From NCBI GenBank assembly GCA_930367205.1, contig OV884015.1, forward strand, positions 108,254,509 through 108,318,508: a stretch of DNA of 64,000 nt, given 5' to 3'. Below are positions 42,066 through 55,201 of this stretch, one piece after another. A model generated the notes under the pieces. It did not search any database. It worked only from the letters and a program-made list of their open reading frames with translations, and had not been told where the DNA came from. The first letter of the stretch is position 1. Every line of letters starts with the position of its first letter. This DNA is from Acanthosoma haemorrhoidale (taxonomy: Eukaryota > Arthropoda > Insecta > Hemiptera > Acanthosomatidae). Both the position numbers and the translations under genes were made by a program.

Positions 42066-44442
42066 GGGTGGTTGGATAGGTTACTATGGAATTTAATGAA
42101 CTAGAAAGAGACGAGTCTGAAACTTCAAAGATATTTTACGCGTTAACCTAAAAAAAATGTAAAAAAACACTCCTCAGTATCTTCACGATGTTCTAAAAGT
42201 GATATGTTTAAAAAATTTAACGATAAATATATTTTAATCATTGCAAAACAAAAAATAAAATAATTTATGAGTTTTCTGTTAGGCTAGGGGTAGCGAATTG
42301 AAAGAAGCAGTATTGCTTGATAGTGAAATGACTGAAATGCAGTTTTTTAAAGGATTTGAGGAATATGGAAGAAATGAAAGGGTGCGTAAATCCCTATTGC
42401 AAACTGCTGGGAAGGACACCCACAGCCCTGTCTCCAGCCAGCACGTTAAAAAATAACTGACCTTTTCCTGGAGAGCTGGAGAAAAAGCTTGGGAGCAGGG
42501 AAATAATCAAAAACTAATTAATCCAATGCATTTTTTAATTATTTTTTATACCATGCCAGTGCGAAACATTTCTAAATGTCAAATATTAATAAGTTAATAA
42601 AAAGATCTATCTTATGTGTAATAACGAAACAAACGCAATGACCCATTACCTGAAACTTTAGATAATCATGATGGTTATAATATAATAGCTGAAATTTTTC
42701 TTTCCGCCATTTTATCTATATTTTTAGTTTGTTAAATTATATTTCAAATTTAGTTTACGATTAGGCAGATTTTAGTTGGTTTAAATTTACAAAATAATTT
42801 TAAATATGTTGATTCTACTGTTCATTTGATCAATTAGTTTGATGCATTGTTTAGAGAATGTTGATTTCCTTATAATACAATATGAAGATTCCAATGATGC
42901 ATGAGTTATTGCAGCGAGTAACTACAGATGTAAATTTGAGCCCCTAGGCCCGGGAAAACAGGAAGTTGTCGAGCTCCCATTGTGTATTGCATCGCTGAAA
43001 TAGTTGGGATGACAGAGTTGCTAAGTAGCCGCCAATACTGGCCCGCCACTCGATGGAATGTCAGTAATAAAGACGAAATGTCCGTTCAGTATTAATCTTC
43101 TCCGGAGGGTCCAAGCAGCTCTGATCTGACCACACTCTGACGGTTTGTCTTCCCCTGGGATGTCTTGTGGGAAGAATTATATTCTGGAAAAGGAGTCTCC
43201 AGATTTAGTTGTAGACCAATAAGATAAGGTATGTATTTACCAATAAATATTCAAAATGAAATAGTCACTACTCACCTGTACATTGACTAACCTTATATTC
43301 AACTATTCACAGCAATTGCGTTCAATTACTATTATTTCGAAGATAATGTCAGAAAAAGCGATTTTCTACGATACTGACTGACTGAAAACGAAAGCGGGTT
43401 TTTTTTTCCACTAGAAGGTTAAGGGGTTGTGCTTCTAAATACTGCAGCGCTTACGTTCAAAGGCTAGAGTGCTAGGAATGCCAGACTTCAAGATATGTTT
43501 CGATCAGGTCGCCCTTCAATCGTCAACGATGAATAACTCCAGAAGGTAACTTTCAGAACATGACAATTGATCGAATGCAACCGTACAATAATCTTTGAAA
43601 TAAACTAGTCATTTAAATCGAATTTTCGGAACAAATGAGTTATGGCAAGAACATCTGTAACAGCCTAGCATTTAAAATTTGATCAATAGCTTGGCGTTAT
43701 TGCTTTTTGTTTTTTTGTCAGTTGTGTATGTTATACAGAGTTCTGTGTGCTATTAGTGTGAGTTGAGGCTTTTTTATTGCGGATAACTACGGTTTAGTGA
43801 CTCCAACTATACATCTTGGTAAATAATACTATCACTTGTAAAGTAGACCCCAAGATATTAGAAGCTACCTCCTATCTTCCTTAAAGCTAAATGTCACCTC
43901 TTTAGTTTGAAACCTCAACAGCTCGAAGCAGTACCAAAATGATTAAAATTCAAATGACCTCTAAAAGCCAAAGTAATGATCCAAAATTAGCTCTGAAAAC
44001 CGCTTATTGTTCGTTTCTTTTATGTGATTGACAGGAATTGGTTGTGTAGCACTTAACAATAATATTCAGGGAAATCCTATTTTTGAAATATTTTAAATAC
44101 AAAAAAAAGTATTTTAGGACTTAAAAAATTTATTAAAACAGATTATAGCCAGGTGCCAATTTATAAATTGATTGACTGAACACATTACCTCTCGTAACGG
44201 ACAAACATTTGGTTTTATCTGCACTAACCCACTATTCCTTTTATCAAGCACCTTGCTGAGCCAATCGATGTTAATTCATTTGTGATTCGGCGATCGATTA
44301 ATGATGTGATGTGCAATATCGACCAATATAATAGTTTGCCCTCCACGTACCATTTCACCCTGTCGTAGCTGTTTGAAGCGTCATTTATGACAATCGGAAA
44401 CTTGAAAGGGTAGTTATATAATAATCATTATGTTTCACATTT
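42066..44442. other. AT-rich DNA with a balanced block at 42880-43150
   Basis: No gene recognised. The balanced block (GATGCATGAGTTATTGCAGC and after) has no repeat partner here and might be conserved non-coding DNA. Confidence 0.4.
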
Positions 44443-44675
44443 TTAGTACAAACGTGGACCTCAGTTGAAACTAGTGGTCCCCGTGTTTTTTTTTTTTTGT
44501 AACTAACCATTTCCTCCCCTAAAATCCTACCCTTTTCTGGCCTGCTTAGGGCCAAGACACCCTCGCTGGTGCCTAAGCCTTCACTAAAGTATGTTCTAGT
44601 GCTGTAACTGATTAGTATTTGTATGTATACCAGTGTTTTGATTGTTATTCATAATAAAGATTTTTAAAACACGCT
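44443..44675 (+). mobile_element. family D 3' end, plus strand
   Basis: GGACCTCAGTTGAAACTAGT to CATAATAAAGATTTTTAAAA, ending in a polyadenylation signal. It is the closest relative of 39050-39295. A T13 run lies inside at about 44490. Confidence 0.65.
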
Positions 44676-47237
44676 CCTTTACAAGATTGTTTGACTGGGC
44701 TTATTGATACGACCCCCTGACTTACGCCAATATTTCGCTCACATATAAAAAAAATTGGCCTAAGAAAAAAAATATTTGTCTCTACAATTGGCCAGTTGAA
44801 GAAAAATTTTTTTACTCGATTTGGTTAGAAGAAAAATTTCCTGTGAAATGGGACACTAAATACGAGTGGCAGCCAACTCATGTGTGACTTTGTTGTTCTG
44901 TATAGTTTAGTTCCAAATTTCAAAAAGGACTACCACTACTTGTAGTACTTGTATTGCCTAAAAGTTCGTCATGGAGCCATTACCTTTGCAAAAATATTTG
45001 CTTTTTTGTTTTAAGTGGAAACAAATGTAATTTTCCTAGTTGTCGAGTGTTGAGGGGATGATTCGATCTTTTAAGATTATAAATTGTTCAAATTAGCCAG
45101 CACTTCTCTTCAATAAATAAATTCGATTAGCTTTCGTATTGTAGTCGACAATTTGAGGTATGGAACATTCTACCGAGCCTGTTGTGGTTACAAAGCTTTT
45201 TTGCATTTGTGGAAATCGTTTTGAATTTTTTATTTTATATGCTCGCTATCAAAAGACGTAAAATAAAAATCATACGCCAATAATTAATCAAGACGTTCAA
45301 TAGTCCTATATTATAAGCACAGTACAGTTCGTTTGTAAGTACGTTTTAAACTAAACATTTAAATGTAAAACATTCGTAATTTGAAATTTTTATATCGTTT
45401 TAAATTTATATACTAAAAACATCACCGAAATAATTAATGTCATTTCTTAATTAATTAATGACATAAAAGGATTATTTTTAATTTATGGATTTAGTATCAT
45501 TCTTTTCAGGATTCTTCCATATTTAATGTAATATCGTTGGAATTAAATGTATTAATATATTAATCCTCCATACATGTATTAATTATTATTCAAGTATGCT
45601 TATATATAATATTATTATTGTTAGTTAAATAACATCAAAGAGTAGTTATTAATTTCATGTCTTTCCCTTTATTCCTCAACAAGAGGGTTCTTCCCCCGAG
45701 TTTCCCCTGCTAGACAGCGGGTCCAAGTCCCGATTTAGATGGACAAAAGACGTTTAAAAAACATTTCCACGTGGGATAATCATTTTAGGAGTCTTGGACC
45801 TCGAAAAGACTAATATAATAGGCTTAAGACTTTCACTAATCTCAGAGCGTTGTTTTGGAAACAGGTTTGATAGTGCTACGAATTTGACTCCTATAATACT
45901 CTATAACTAATAACTAACACTTATTTTCCATAAGGTATTATCAGCCTTAGTATTTACGTGCTACTCTCAACATCTCCAGTGTATCGTAGATGTCATTTCT
46001 ACAGGTATTGTAAACCTTTAGGACATCGTAAGGTAATCAAAATTAATTACTTAATCAATGTTTTTCATTTTTACTCCGATTGAGTAATTTTCCGATAAAA
46101 AGTTTGCCACAACACAACTATATCCCAAAGCATCCAAGATGTTGTTTCTTTTTGTACCTAATGGCACACCGTTCCATGTTATTCAAAAAATATTGTGCGA
46201 TTTTTTGCGTTTAGTCAGTTTTTAGGATCCTAAACTGGTCAATGTTTGAGCCCGGTACAGCTCAAAAAAATGGTTTAGGTTGTAAAAGGTGAATTAATTT
46301 TGATTTTCATGTATGTGTTGCATTGTGAAAAATCAAAGGTTTTGACTTCGCCCACGCGCTTTTTCGGGGAGATCGAAAACCCTGCTTAGAAAAAGCATTT
46401 TTTTTTTTCAGTTTTTCCACAGTAACTTCTTTTCAGTTCATTTTAGTCAAAAATATCCTATTACCAAATTTAAACACCATTAAAGTTCCTGCCAGTTTTA
46501 CGTGTGACATGCTGGAAAATTTGGATCAGGGGGTCGGAAAAATCTGCAAACATGTCAGAAAACTTGAAAACGTCATGTTCATAAGGTCCTCTATAGTTGT
46601 CATCTTGCTGATGAGTTTTCTCTGGAAATTTGGTCTTTTTTCAGTATTTTTGTCTCCTTTGCATTAATTGTCCAGAGCCCTATTTTCCTAATGCCTGCAT
46701 TTAATTCTAATTCCCATTCTATTACTTTCCTTTTGACAATGTTGGCAAGTGAGAATAAGAAAAATTAATTGTGAACTGAGACCGTGCGTGGTAACTTGAT
46801 TTGTAAGTGAAGTGAAAGAGCAGCGTTGAAACAACGTACACGTAGAACGATTGTACCTACAGTTAATATAAATATTATTTGACGTCTACTATTGTACATC
46901 TAAGTGATTTTTGATATTTATTATATTTTGTGTACAAAAATATAGCCCTCCCTATAGGAGGTTTTTTTCAGGTCGGCGCGTTCGTAAAGGTTTTGTCCAC
47001 CTAAATGCGGACTTTTGTCTTTGATTTTTCGGAGTTTATGCTATGATTAACATATAATATTTGTAGGTATCGTTAAAATAAAAATCATTATAGAAATATT
47101 TAGTCCTGTATCTGTTAAATAATCAGCCTTCTTTATGCTATCATTCAGGTTTTTTCATGGCACGACTCAGAAAATCTGATTTTATACTCTTTGACGATTT
47201 TGATTTTGATCTTCAGCAAAGTTGTCAATGTCATTAA

Positions 47238-47242
<5 letters not shown>
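44676..47242. other. AT-rich DNA, no gene recognised
   Basis: Nothing identified over this long stretch, apart from TTAATTAATTAATG-type simple sequence near 45450. Confidence 0.5.

Positions 47243-47289
<47 letters not shown>
47243..47289. repeat. (AG)n microsatellite
   Basis: An uninterrupted AG dinucleotide tract of 47 bp. Confidence 0.95.
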
Positions 47290-47292
<3 letters not shown>

Positions 47293-48689
47293 AGTATTGG
47301 AGGTGTTGATGCCTCGTTTGAGGGAAGCCGTGAAACAATTAATCAATTTGTCGTACCTGGTCCTATAAAACGCCCCGAGGAGTATGCCGTCTCTATGGCA
47401 ACGGCACATCTGTCGCCTCCTAATCCTCCCTCATCAGTTGCCCATAGTTCGGAGAAGTTTTTCATCTCGCCCCGAGTGTCCGAGATAAGAACTTGGCCGC
47501 TCTTACAAATGCCTCTTGCCTGTTGTTCTCGCTGTTCGCTTCTCTATGAAATACGGCCTGGACAAACTTTTATATCTGATAGATGGAAGTTTCAACTATT
47601 TATTTGAAAAACTCGCAAAGACTTTTTGTTTTAGTTTAGGGAAAAGAAAAATGATAGATCAGTTGGTGTTTCATCTGTCCATCGACTGATGGAATTGTGT
47701 AAGACCCTTGTATTAGAAGGTACAAAGAAGGCGATCCCGCCAAGGGAACGGAAAGGTTGAAGGATAATCCTGGCATAAATCCTGCTGAAACCATTACAGG
47801 ATTTATGAATGGAGAATACTTTGAATGAAAAACTCTCTCTAGGATCGATCATTATTAATTAAACCATCCCTTGGTCCTTTGTATGAAAGCCTATGGCCTC
47901 ATATTTAGTCTTTTTTTTATTTTTATTTCTTTCATTTCCATTCACTACATTGTTTATTTTTTTTTAATTATATTCTTTTTTTCTGGATGGAATAAAAGTT
48001 ATTTGTACAGTTGCAGTATAGCAGTTGTAACATATCAAAGGGCTAGCAAAGAGAACTTTAAAGGGCTGTATATTAAAGTTAATGTCGCCTTATGAATAAC
48101 TAACCTTTAGGTTAATTTAATAAAATCACGTGCTCGATGCTAAATGATATTTACAGAAAAAAATACAGACATAAAGCAACGACACAAAAACAAATTTTTG
48201 CTGTCTCCCGATCTCGGTCAGTTCCAAAACTCGACTTTAGTACGTGTAATTTAGGTTGATTATTATCACGTAACTACATAAATATGAATTCCAATGGACA
48301 AGACCAGGAAGCTCACCTGCATCATCAATACACCTTCCTGGAACGATCAATACAAATGACAATATATTCTACCTCCAATCAATATCCACAATGATATTGG
48401 GATAAAAAAAACTTAAATGATTTCATTCCTATCTAGGGAGCCAGAATTTGAACACAGAATTTTCATATCATGAAACAATTATCTAATCTCTCTTTCTTTT
48501 TTTTTTTATTAATATTACGGTTTGTTGTAATGTAGCCCGGGTGAAGGGATATGACACTAAAAATACGAATTAGGGTAGATGGTATGTGATTGGTTAAATG
48601 GAATGTATACAAAACGTGAGATGAGGACGGTAAGAGTTTGGAACTTGAAAATATAATGTCTAAGCAAGTCTATTAAAATTAGATAGATA
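47290..48689. other. no gene recognised
   Basis: A balanced block at 47300-47560 holds a 70-codon plus-strand frame without recognised motifs. The rest is AT-rich. Confidence 0.4.
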
Positions 48690-48830
48690 AACAACTTTAT
48701 TATGATAAAATTACAATCTGCTTCATATGTCAATAAGTAATTGTGATAAATGATCTCATTCATACCATATTTACTATTTTCATTCACTCGCTCATTCATT
48801 CAGTATTTACAAACAGCTATGGGACTATGT
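48690..48830 (-). mobile_element. family G 3' end, copy 4 (short)
   Basis: CTTTATTATGATAAAATTAC, CAATAAGTAATTGTGATAAA and CAGTATTTACAAACAGC are present; the copy breaks off before the GC-rich part. Confidence 0.65.
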
Positions 48831-49074
48831 GACTCACCTTTTTGTTTATAGGTAGAAGGAATCTAAATCACCTTATGTAGGACCTTAAGAGAAACTTGTG
48901 ATTTTCGCTTTGTGATTATCACATAATAATCATTTGATTTATCACTCTGTAAGAGAAACTGTAATGATACCGGTAATTAAAATATTTAAAGCAAAATAGT
49001 TTTAACCATGACTATTGCTATTAATTACCTGGATTTCTTAAAAAAAATGTTAATTTAAACTAAAGAAAATAACT
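48831..49074. other. no gene recognised
   Basis: AT-rich spacer between two family G copies. Confidence 0.45.
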
Positions 49075-49280
49075 TAATTCTGGTAAAATTACAATCTGCC
49101 TCCATGGGCAATAAGTGATTGTAGTAAAAATGTTATCATTCATATTATATTTTCAAGTTTCATTCATACAGTATTTACAAACAGCCAGAGACCTCACAAA
49201 TCCACATGGCCGTCACCTCCCTCGAGTGCGAAGGAGGAAGTCTTGGGAAGACCCCAACGCTCCTCCGTCAGCCGGGTCAA
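49075..49280 (-). mobile_element. family G 3' end, copy 5
   Basis: Same blocks as copy 4 plus CACATGGCCGTCACCTCCC and CTCCTCCGTCAGCC, after which homology ends abruptly. Confidence 0.65.
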
Positions 49281-49429
49281 TTGAAATTAAAGAAACCAAA
49301 CTGAATGTTTTTTCTGGGGGTGGCTGAAAGAAGTTATAATTTAAATTAGTTAAGTTAGCATTCAAAATTTTGTTTCACCTGACAAGCTTAAATAAAATCT
49401 AGTTCTTCTAGAGTGTGGGGGGGGGGCTA
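49281..49429. other. no gene recognised
   Basis: Includes a G10 run at 49417-49426. Confidence 0.45.
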
Positions 49430-49650
49430 TAAATAGTGCTCGAACCTTCATTCCGTCATTGAAGGTGAGCCCCATCACCTAGTTCTGTACACATTGCATT
49501 GTAAATTTTAAGTTCAAATAGAATATTGTTATTGTAATTCTACCCTCCTTATGCATCTGCGTATGCAGTAAGAGGAGAAATTTGTAAATCGAAAATTTGT
49601 AAATGCTAAAAATGTTGATAAATAAAAGGGTTTTGAAATAATAAAAAAAA
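49430..49650 (+). mobile_element. 3' UTR of the copy A/B family, plus strand, with A tail
   Basis: GAAGGTGAGCCCCATCACCT, TATGCATCTGCGTATGCAGT, AGAGGAGAAATTTGTAAAT and AATAAAAGGGTTTTGAAATA match 18968-19225 in reverse, ending in an A12 run. Confidence 0.7.
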
Positions 49651-50440
49651 AAAATCGTCATCGTACCCTTTGCTACCTACATACGTTCTGTGCTCCTTAG
49701 GGATCTCTCCAATAATTTTAGAGGGATAAAAAAAATGAAGTGGTTTACCACGTATCTGTTGAGAGTTGTCTACTTCCTCTAACTTAACCATGCCCTTGGC
49801 AAAATTTAAGGTTGAGTCGTACCATTGCTATACTTCAGTTGTCTGTTTGTGCAATCCGGACTTCTAATGTACTGCTTGTATTCGCGCAAGTTCCAATTAG
49901 CCCTTTTATGTCTTAAAAGCTCGACCCGTGAAGCAGTGTCCTGTCGTTGGACGGTCGACGGAGTCACCCTAATTCGGTGAAACACTGACCCTAGGCCTCA
50001 GCAACGGCTGAACACTAACAGCTAGACTCCAGTTAGTCCGGATAGCTATTTAATTAAGGACTGGTGTAGCCAGCGATGGTATTAGCATGTGTGAGGGCAC
50101 AAGCCGCCCCATCTAATCTTCCCTCCTTCTGCTGTGTCGACTCCTTTCATTCTGCCCGCTATCTCTCACCCTCCTTTCCTCTGTCTCTGATTAAATCCAA
50201 TTCTCTTTTACCTTCTTCCTTCTCCAGGGCAGTAACTTCGCTGTTTAGGCTCTGTACTCACTTCACTCTATAGCTCTATTCTAGTAAAAAATCCCTTTCT
50301 AACAAATGTGTCACTCCAACTTACTTAATTTAAACATACCATAAGAACGAAAAATTATCATTATATTTTTAACATAGATAATATACTAAATTTAACAAAA
50401 TAATAATCCTACTTCTCATCATAAATCACATCCTCAACAA
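49651..50440. other. no gene recognised
   Basis: A balanced block at 49880-50290 has no identified element or gene. Confidence 0.4.
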
Positions 50441-50830
50441 CAACTTTATTATGATACAATTACAATCTGTCTCATTGGGCAATAAGTAATTGTGATAGAT
50501 GTTTTCATTCATACCATATTTACAATTTTCATTCATACAGTAATAAAAAACAGCGCAGAGACCTCCCAAATTCGCATCCTCCCTAGCATGCGAAAGATGA
50601 AGCGGAGTCTTGGGAAGTCCTCCACGCTCCTATACCAGCCGCGTCACTACCTAGGCTGACCAAGAGCGTGAAAGCCGCATACGCTCAGGACATGATTCGA
50701 GAAGCTGGCCATTGCCAGGACTCCCACTATCACGCATTTACAGCAGGTCACAAGGCCACTGCCATTTCAGTCTCCGAGGAGGATTATAGGGATGAGTGGT
50801 GCAGCGTAATGACTGTGCTAGGGGATTAGA
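50441..50830 (-). mobile_element. family G 3' end, copy 6
   Basis: Full-width copy from CAACTTTATTATGATACAAT to GTGCTAGGGGATTAGA. Its inner end, CTCCGAGGAGGATTATAGGG, is the reverse complement of the start of copy 2. Confidence 0.7.
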
Positions 50831-51298
50831 AGGAACTTGGAAGGGATGAGTTCAAGAATGTAGGGTATATTAAAATTGTTATGAAGGGTTTTGTTGATGT
50901 AATAAGTGTGGAGTATATGTAGTACAAATTTTATAATTTAAACCTTTGGTTTAAGATATTATATTTCAAAGGCCATATATTTTCTTTATGCAACCTAAAC
51001 TAATTCAAATTTGAAATATTCTTAAGTTTAGAAAAAACAGCCTTCTAATATATTACAAGCCCCCCCCCCCCTCAACGAACATTTAGGAACTTCCGGCCCT
51101 CAAGTTTCCGAAGTTGTTCTTACTGTTAACGATCTGCTGGGAATAAGCATTTGGAAAAAGAACTTTTATTTTTTCATGCTAACGACTTTAGGGCAACTTC
51201 AAGTTAAATGTTATGTTTCGTGTTTTTTTTTATTCAGATACAACTTTTTTTTTTCGTATTCGTTTGAATCAAAAATTGTTGTTAGTAAGACTATTTAA
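50831..51298. other. AT-rich DNA with a C12 run
   Basis: C12 at 51060-51071; nothing else recognised. Confidence 0.5.
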
Positions 51299-51784
51299 AT
51301 GTTCCTTGTTAGCGTTACTAATGTACTTTGCCTTTCACCAAAAATAATAGCCTGGTTTTGTTTTGCGATCTTTCATCAGCAACGAATTAAAATGACGATG
51401 AGTGAAGATAAAGACAAAAAGGGCTTGTTCAGACATAAGGCTGCTTCAGGTCCACGATTTCGATGGCATGACGGTGTAATCAAAATGAAAACATTTAGAA
51501 CTCATTATAAGAACCTGATAAAGAAGTGCAAGAAGCTGGAAGGTGCGTGCACATTACTTCGGAACGACTTCCTTAGTAAAAAAAACAAGCGTGACCTGGA
51601 ACCCACATACGAGGCTAAAAAGACAAGGAATAAACAGGCACTTATGACAACTGTACAGACTACTTCAATGAACATCCCATCTCTCAATGAAAATAAATTA
51701 CTAATTTACAAAGTTATACTTAAGCCAATCTGGACCTACCGAATAGAGCTATGGGGGACAGCAAAAAAGTCGAACTACCCTTAA
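51299..51784 (+). CDS. chimeric frame: Lys-rich segment joined to a Jockey C-terminal tail
   Basis: Open for 161 codons. The first about 130 residues are Lys-rich and unrecognised (MTMSEDKDKKGLFRHKAASG, then THYKNLIKKCKKLEGACTLL and SKKNKRDLEP). From about residue 127 the frame reads SLNENKLLIYKVILKPIWTY and RIELWGTAKKSN. This is the conserved C-terminal segment of Jockey-clade ORF2 (usually LSLENKLLLYKTILKPIWTYGIQLWG). The frame stops soon after, and a family G 3' end follows at 51795. The Lys-rich part does not look like the palm or thumb of RT, so the frame may be a chimera created by deletion, or a captured sequence. Whether it is expressed is unknown. Confidence 0.4.
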   Translation: MFLVSVTNVLCLSPKIIAWFCFAIFHQQRIKMTMSEDKDKKGLFRHKAASGPRFRWHDGVIKMKTFRTHYKNLIKKCKKLEGACTLLRNDFLSKKNKRDLEPTYEAKKTRNKQALMTTVQTTSMNIPSLNENKLLIYKVILKPIWTYRIELWGTAKKSNYP

Positions 51785-52215
51785 ACAGTAGTACAGTTAC
51801 TACACTGCACCATGCGACCCTAGTCCTCGGAGACTAAAACGGCAATGGCCTCGTGACATGCTACAAAGACTTGACAGTGGGAGTCCTGGCAATGGCCAGT
51901 TTCTCCAATCGTGTCCTGAGCGTCTGTGGCTCTCACGCTCTTGGTCAACCTCCGCTTGCTCGTATCCAGTGACGCGCCTGACGGAGGAGCGTGGGGGACT
52001 TCTCATGACTCCGCTTTCTCTTTCGCACGAGAGCGAGGTTAGAAGCATGCGGACTTAGGAGGTCTCCCGGCTGTTTGCAAATACTGTATGAATGAGCGAG
52101 TGAATGAATAATGGTAAATATGGTATGAATGAGATCTTTTATCACAATTACTTATGGCCCAATAAGGCAGATTGTAATTTTATCACAATAAAGTTTTTGA
52201 ATTTTGAAATAAAAA
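51785..52215 (+). mobile_element. family G 3' end, copy 7, with ORF2 tail upstream
   Basis: PRRLKRQWPRDML near 51830 fits the last residues of Jockey ORF2. The shared blocks (ACAGTGGGAGTCCTGGCAAT, CTCGTATCCAGTGACGCGCC, CACAATTACTTATGGCCCAA) and CACAATAAAGTTTTTGAATT follow. With 51690-51784 it is the copy that links this 3' end to a Jockey-type polyprotein. Confidence 0.75.
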
Positions 52216-54597
52216 ATATGAAAATTAACCTAAATTATTGGGTGTCAAAAAGACTTCCACTCACATACGGCCGTGAACCCACAGTTTGATTATGCTTTAT
52301 ATTTTAGCTAAGGTTCCATTAGGTAAATTAGTGAGAGATTTAAATCGAGTATTGGATGTCGTGCAAGAAAAACTTAAATATTTGGCCTAAGTAACTCCAC
52401 TAATTCCTTGAAATCGACTGGCCTCTCCCACTCACCCCGACGAACCTGAGATCATTCACTTGGTCATTCATGAATTCATTCACTTCAGTTGTGTAATCGA
52501 ACCACAACCCACGAAAAGCTAAATACCATCCAATCGTATTTAGGATTTGTGGTTGTGGGGTTAATCTAGTGTGGTTGTATTCTAAAGTGTGGCATCGAAT
52601 GGACAGATAGTTTGTTATGAAAGTGTTTGTACAAGATGTTCATCGTCTTTGTGTTGTTGGTGTGTATTGATTAAGCTCATGTCTTTCATCACTTAATAGT
52701 TTTCTTTTTCTAGTGTTTTAATATCTTGAAAAAGAAATTAACACATAAATGTTGGCCTAATAAAACTAAAAGGTCTAACAAGAGGTTAGGCTAACACTAG
52801 CTCGCAGCCGTTTGATATGCCTCATTCGGTCAGGAACTTGATGGTGAGCAGATGTAATATAATTGAAAATACATTTTCTTTCGTTAGCTTCTTTAAAGCG
52901 CCCTCTTTACCTCTATAGTGAAGGACTATAGATCAGTATAACTATAGTAAATCATCATATGCTAACTAGTCCGCGGATCTACTTGTCAATGTTGCCGACT
53001 CCGATAATGACGGAGGCGAGACGATGCTAAAAGGGAGCACACATAATCCCGAGTTGGCTGCGGTGTTTACTTTGGCAAGTTTTCCAGGCAATTAGAGTGA
53101 TCTCCCCGGGACCACCCGCCCTCTCTCCCCTAATTACTCCTTCCTTTCATTTGATTTACAAGGCCTAAGAGAGTTTATTGTCTTCTTCGCTCCATCTTTC
53201 GCTTAGCTAAATAGGAGTCACCTCATTAACTCAATTGCCCCCCCCCCCCTGAAATATCTTCGTCACTATATCATAGCAGTTGTATTTAGATAAATCAAAT
53301 ACCTTTCTGTGCACTATTCGAGGAGAAATACGTCATATAGAAGCATAGGGGGACCCCCTGAATGCGGGAAGAGGAAATTGGAACTGCGTTGGACTGGCAA
53401 CAGATGGAACTGGGGAAAAAAGAAAATTAACTAGACATTCAAGCCAAAAGTCTATATACATATATATTGTTGTGATATTAGATATTGTGGAGTTTGTATA
53501 TAATATTTAATCCAACTTATCAAGAAGGCAAAATAAAAACAAGTGAGAGTGTATGAAAAAAATCAAAGGACAGTATAGTTGTGGTTGTATCAGGATAGAC
53601 ACACAAAATTACTCTCTAGTTTTTTTTTTAGCCAGTTATAATGAGTTGTTGTTGTGGTTCTGAGAAAACGCACAGAGCATTATATTCACTATAGTTTTTG
53701 GAATCAGCCTGATACATGTATCTGAATTCAGTGATGAAATAAAAAGCCCGTAATACATATTATTAGCTTGAGATTGTGAGTAAGAAAAACTTATAAACTT
53801 TGTTGGTTAGTGGTTATTGAATTAAAGCAGAACGGAAGAGAAATAGCAAGAAGAGAAGAATTATAAATTTGATTAAAAAGAAGACCATTGAAGAAGAAAA
53901 GGAATCGAATTAATAGACAAGTATTTATAAAATTAATATAAGTTTATTTTTTATGTTTGTAAAATTAAATTCATCTTTTTGCCAGAATTATTTTTGTTAA
54001 TAGAACCTAATAATAAATAGTTAATAAAATAAATTTAAAGTAAAAGAATAAAAAATAAAATTATCATATCTATTCAAAGAACGTAATAATATATGTAAGA
54101 CAATTATTGAAGGTGGGGTGAATAAACTGAAATCAGTTTCTCTGTAAACAAAGTTAGCAATTTTATTCACTATATATTATATTTTAACAATTATTAATAT
54201 TGATTTACATAATCTTACCTGTAAATAAAGAAACGACAATTACAGTTTATAACTATCACTTCTATATTCACGCTCTATTTACATGTTTTGTTACCTAACA
54301 TAACCTTCTCTATCTCATAGCTGCTCCATCTGGTGGCAGCCAGTGGAAGAAGCGCGGCAAATTCAAATTAAACAGAGAATACTTTCATTACATATATGTA
54401 CCTGTATGTAAGATGTCCTGGATTTATGATTTTACGAAGGACGTACTCCCGTTCGTAGTGATCGGTTATTTTGAAATTATTGAAGAGTAATTATACAACG
54501 AAATAAAGAATATTTCCACAATTAACATAATAGTGGGGGCCGATTCAGGAAATAGCACTGAAGATGAAGAATCATTGGACTTAACGACGACCAAAGA
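52216..54597. other. AT-rich DNA, no gene recognised
   Basis: A balanced block at 52960-53180 and a C12 run at 53238-53249 are the only features noted. Confidence 0.45.
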
Positions 54598-54812
54598 CCA
54601 CAACAACTTTATTATGATAAAAGTACAATCTGCCTTGCAATAAGTAATTGTAATTAATGTTCTCACCCATACCGTATTTACAATTCATCATTCACTCACT
54701 CATTCGTACAGTATTTACAAACAGCCCAGAAACCTCCCAAAACCACATAGTTGTCACCTCCCTCGCATGCGAAAGAGGAAGCGGAGCCTCGGGAAGTCCT
54801 CCACGCTCCTGT
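54598..54812 (-). mobile_element. family G 3' end, copy 8
   Basis: CAACTTTATTATGATAAAAG to CTCCACGCTCCTGTGACC, ending abruptly inside the GC-rich block, like copy 5. Confidence 0.65.
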
Positions 54813-55201
54813 GACCAAAGAAAAACCAGGAAACGAGCTACGATTTATATGTATGTGCGTGTGTAAGATTCTTGCTGGTAGCGTTATTTTAATCTGTAGA
54901 AAAAATAAACATAATTAAAATACAATAAATAATGTACATAAATCCGATCCTTTACCTGTAATAAAGAAATCACGTATTTTCTATCTAGTATGTGACATTT
55001 CCTCTATAACTAATGAAGAAACACAAAAAAGAGCAAATGGGTTCAGAAATGTAACCAACCTTATTATAAGCTAACGATATGTTTACGCCGAGCTATCCCT
55101 AAAGAATTTAATAAACCCTCTAAGTGATTAAAAGGTTCTTTGGCACAAAAATGTACTTAAGAAAAAAATTTAACTGACATAAAACAAACAAATATATATA
55201 A
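54813..55201. other. no gene recognised
   Basis: AT-rich sequence up to the next LINE fragment. Confidence 0.45.

Noticed and set aside
47182..47409. 75-codon frame with a Ser-Leu repeat
   Set aside because: It is a translation of the (AG)n microsatellite.
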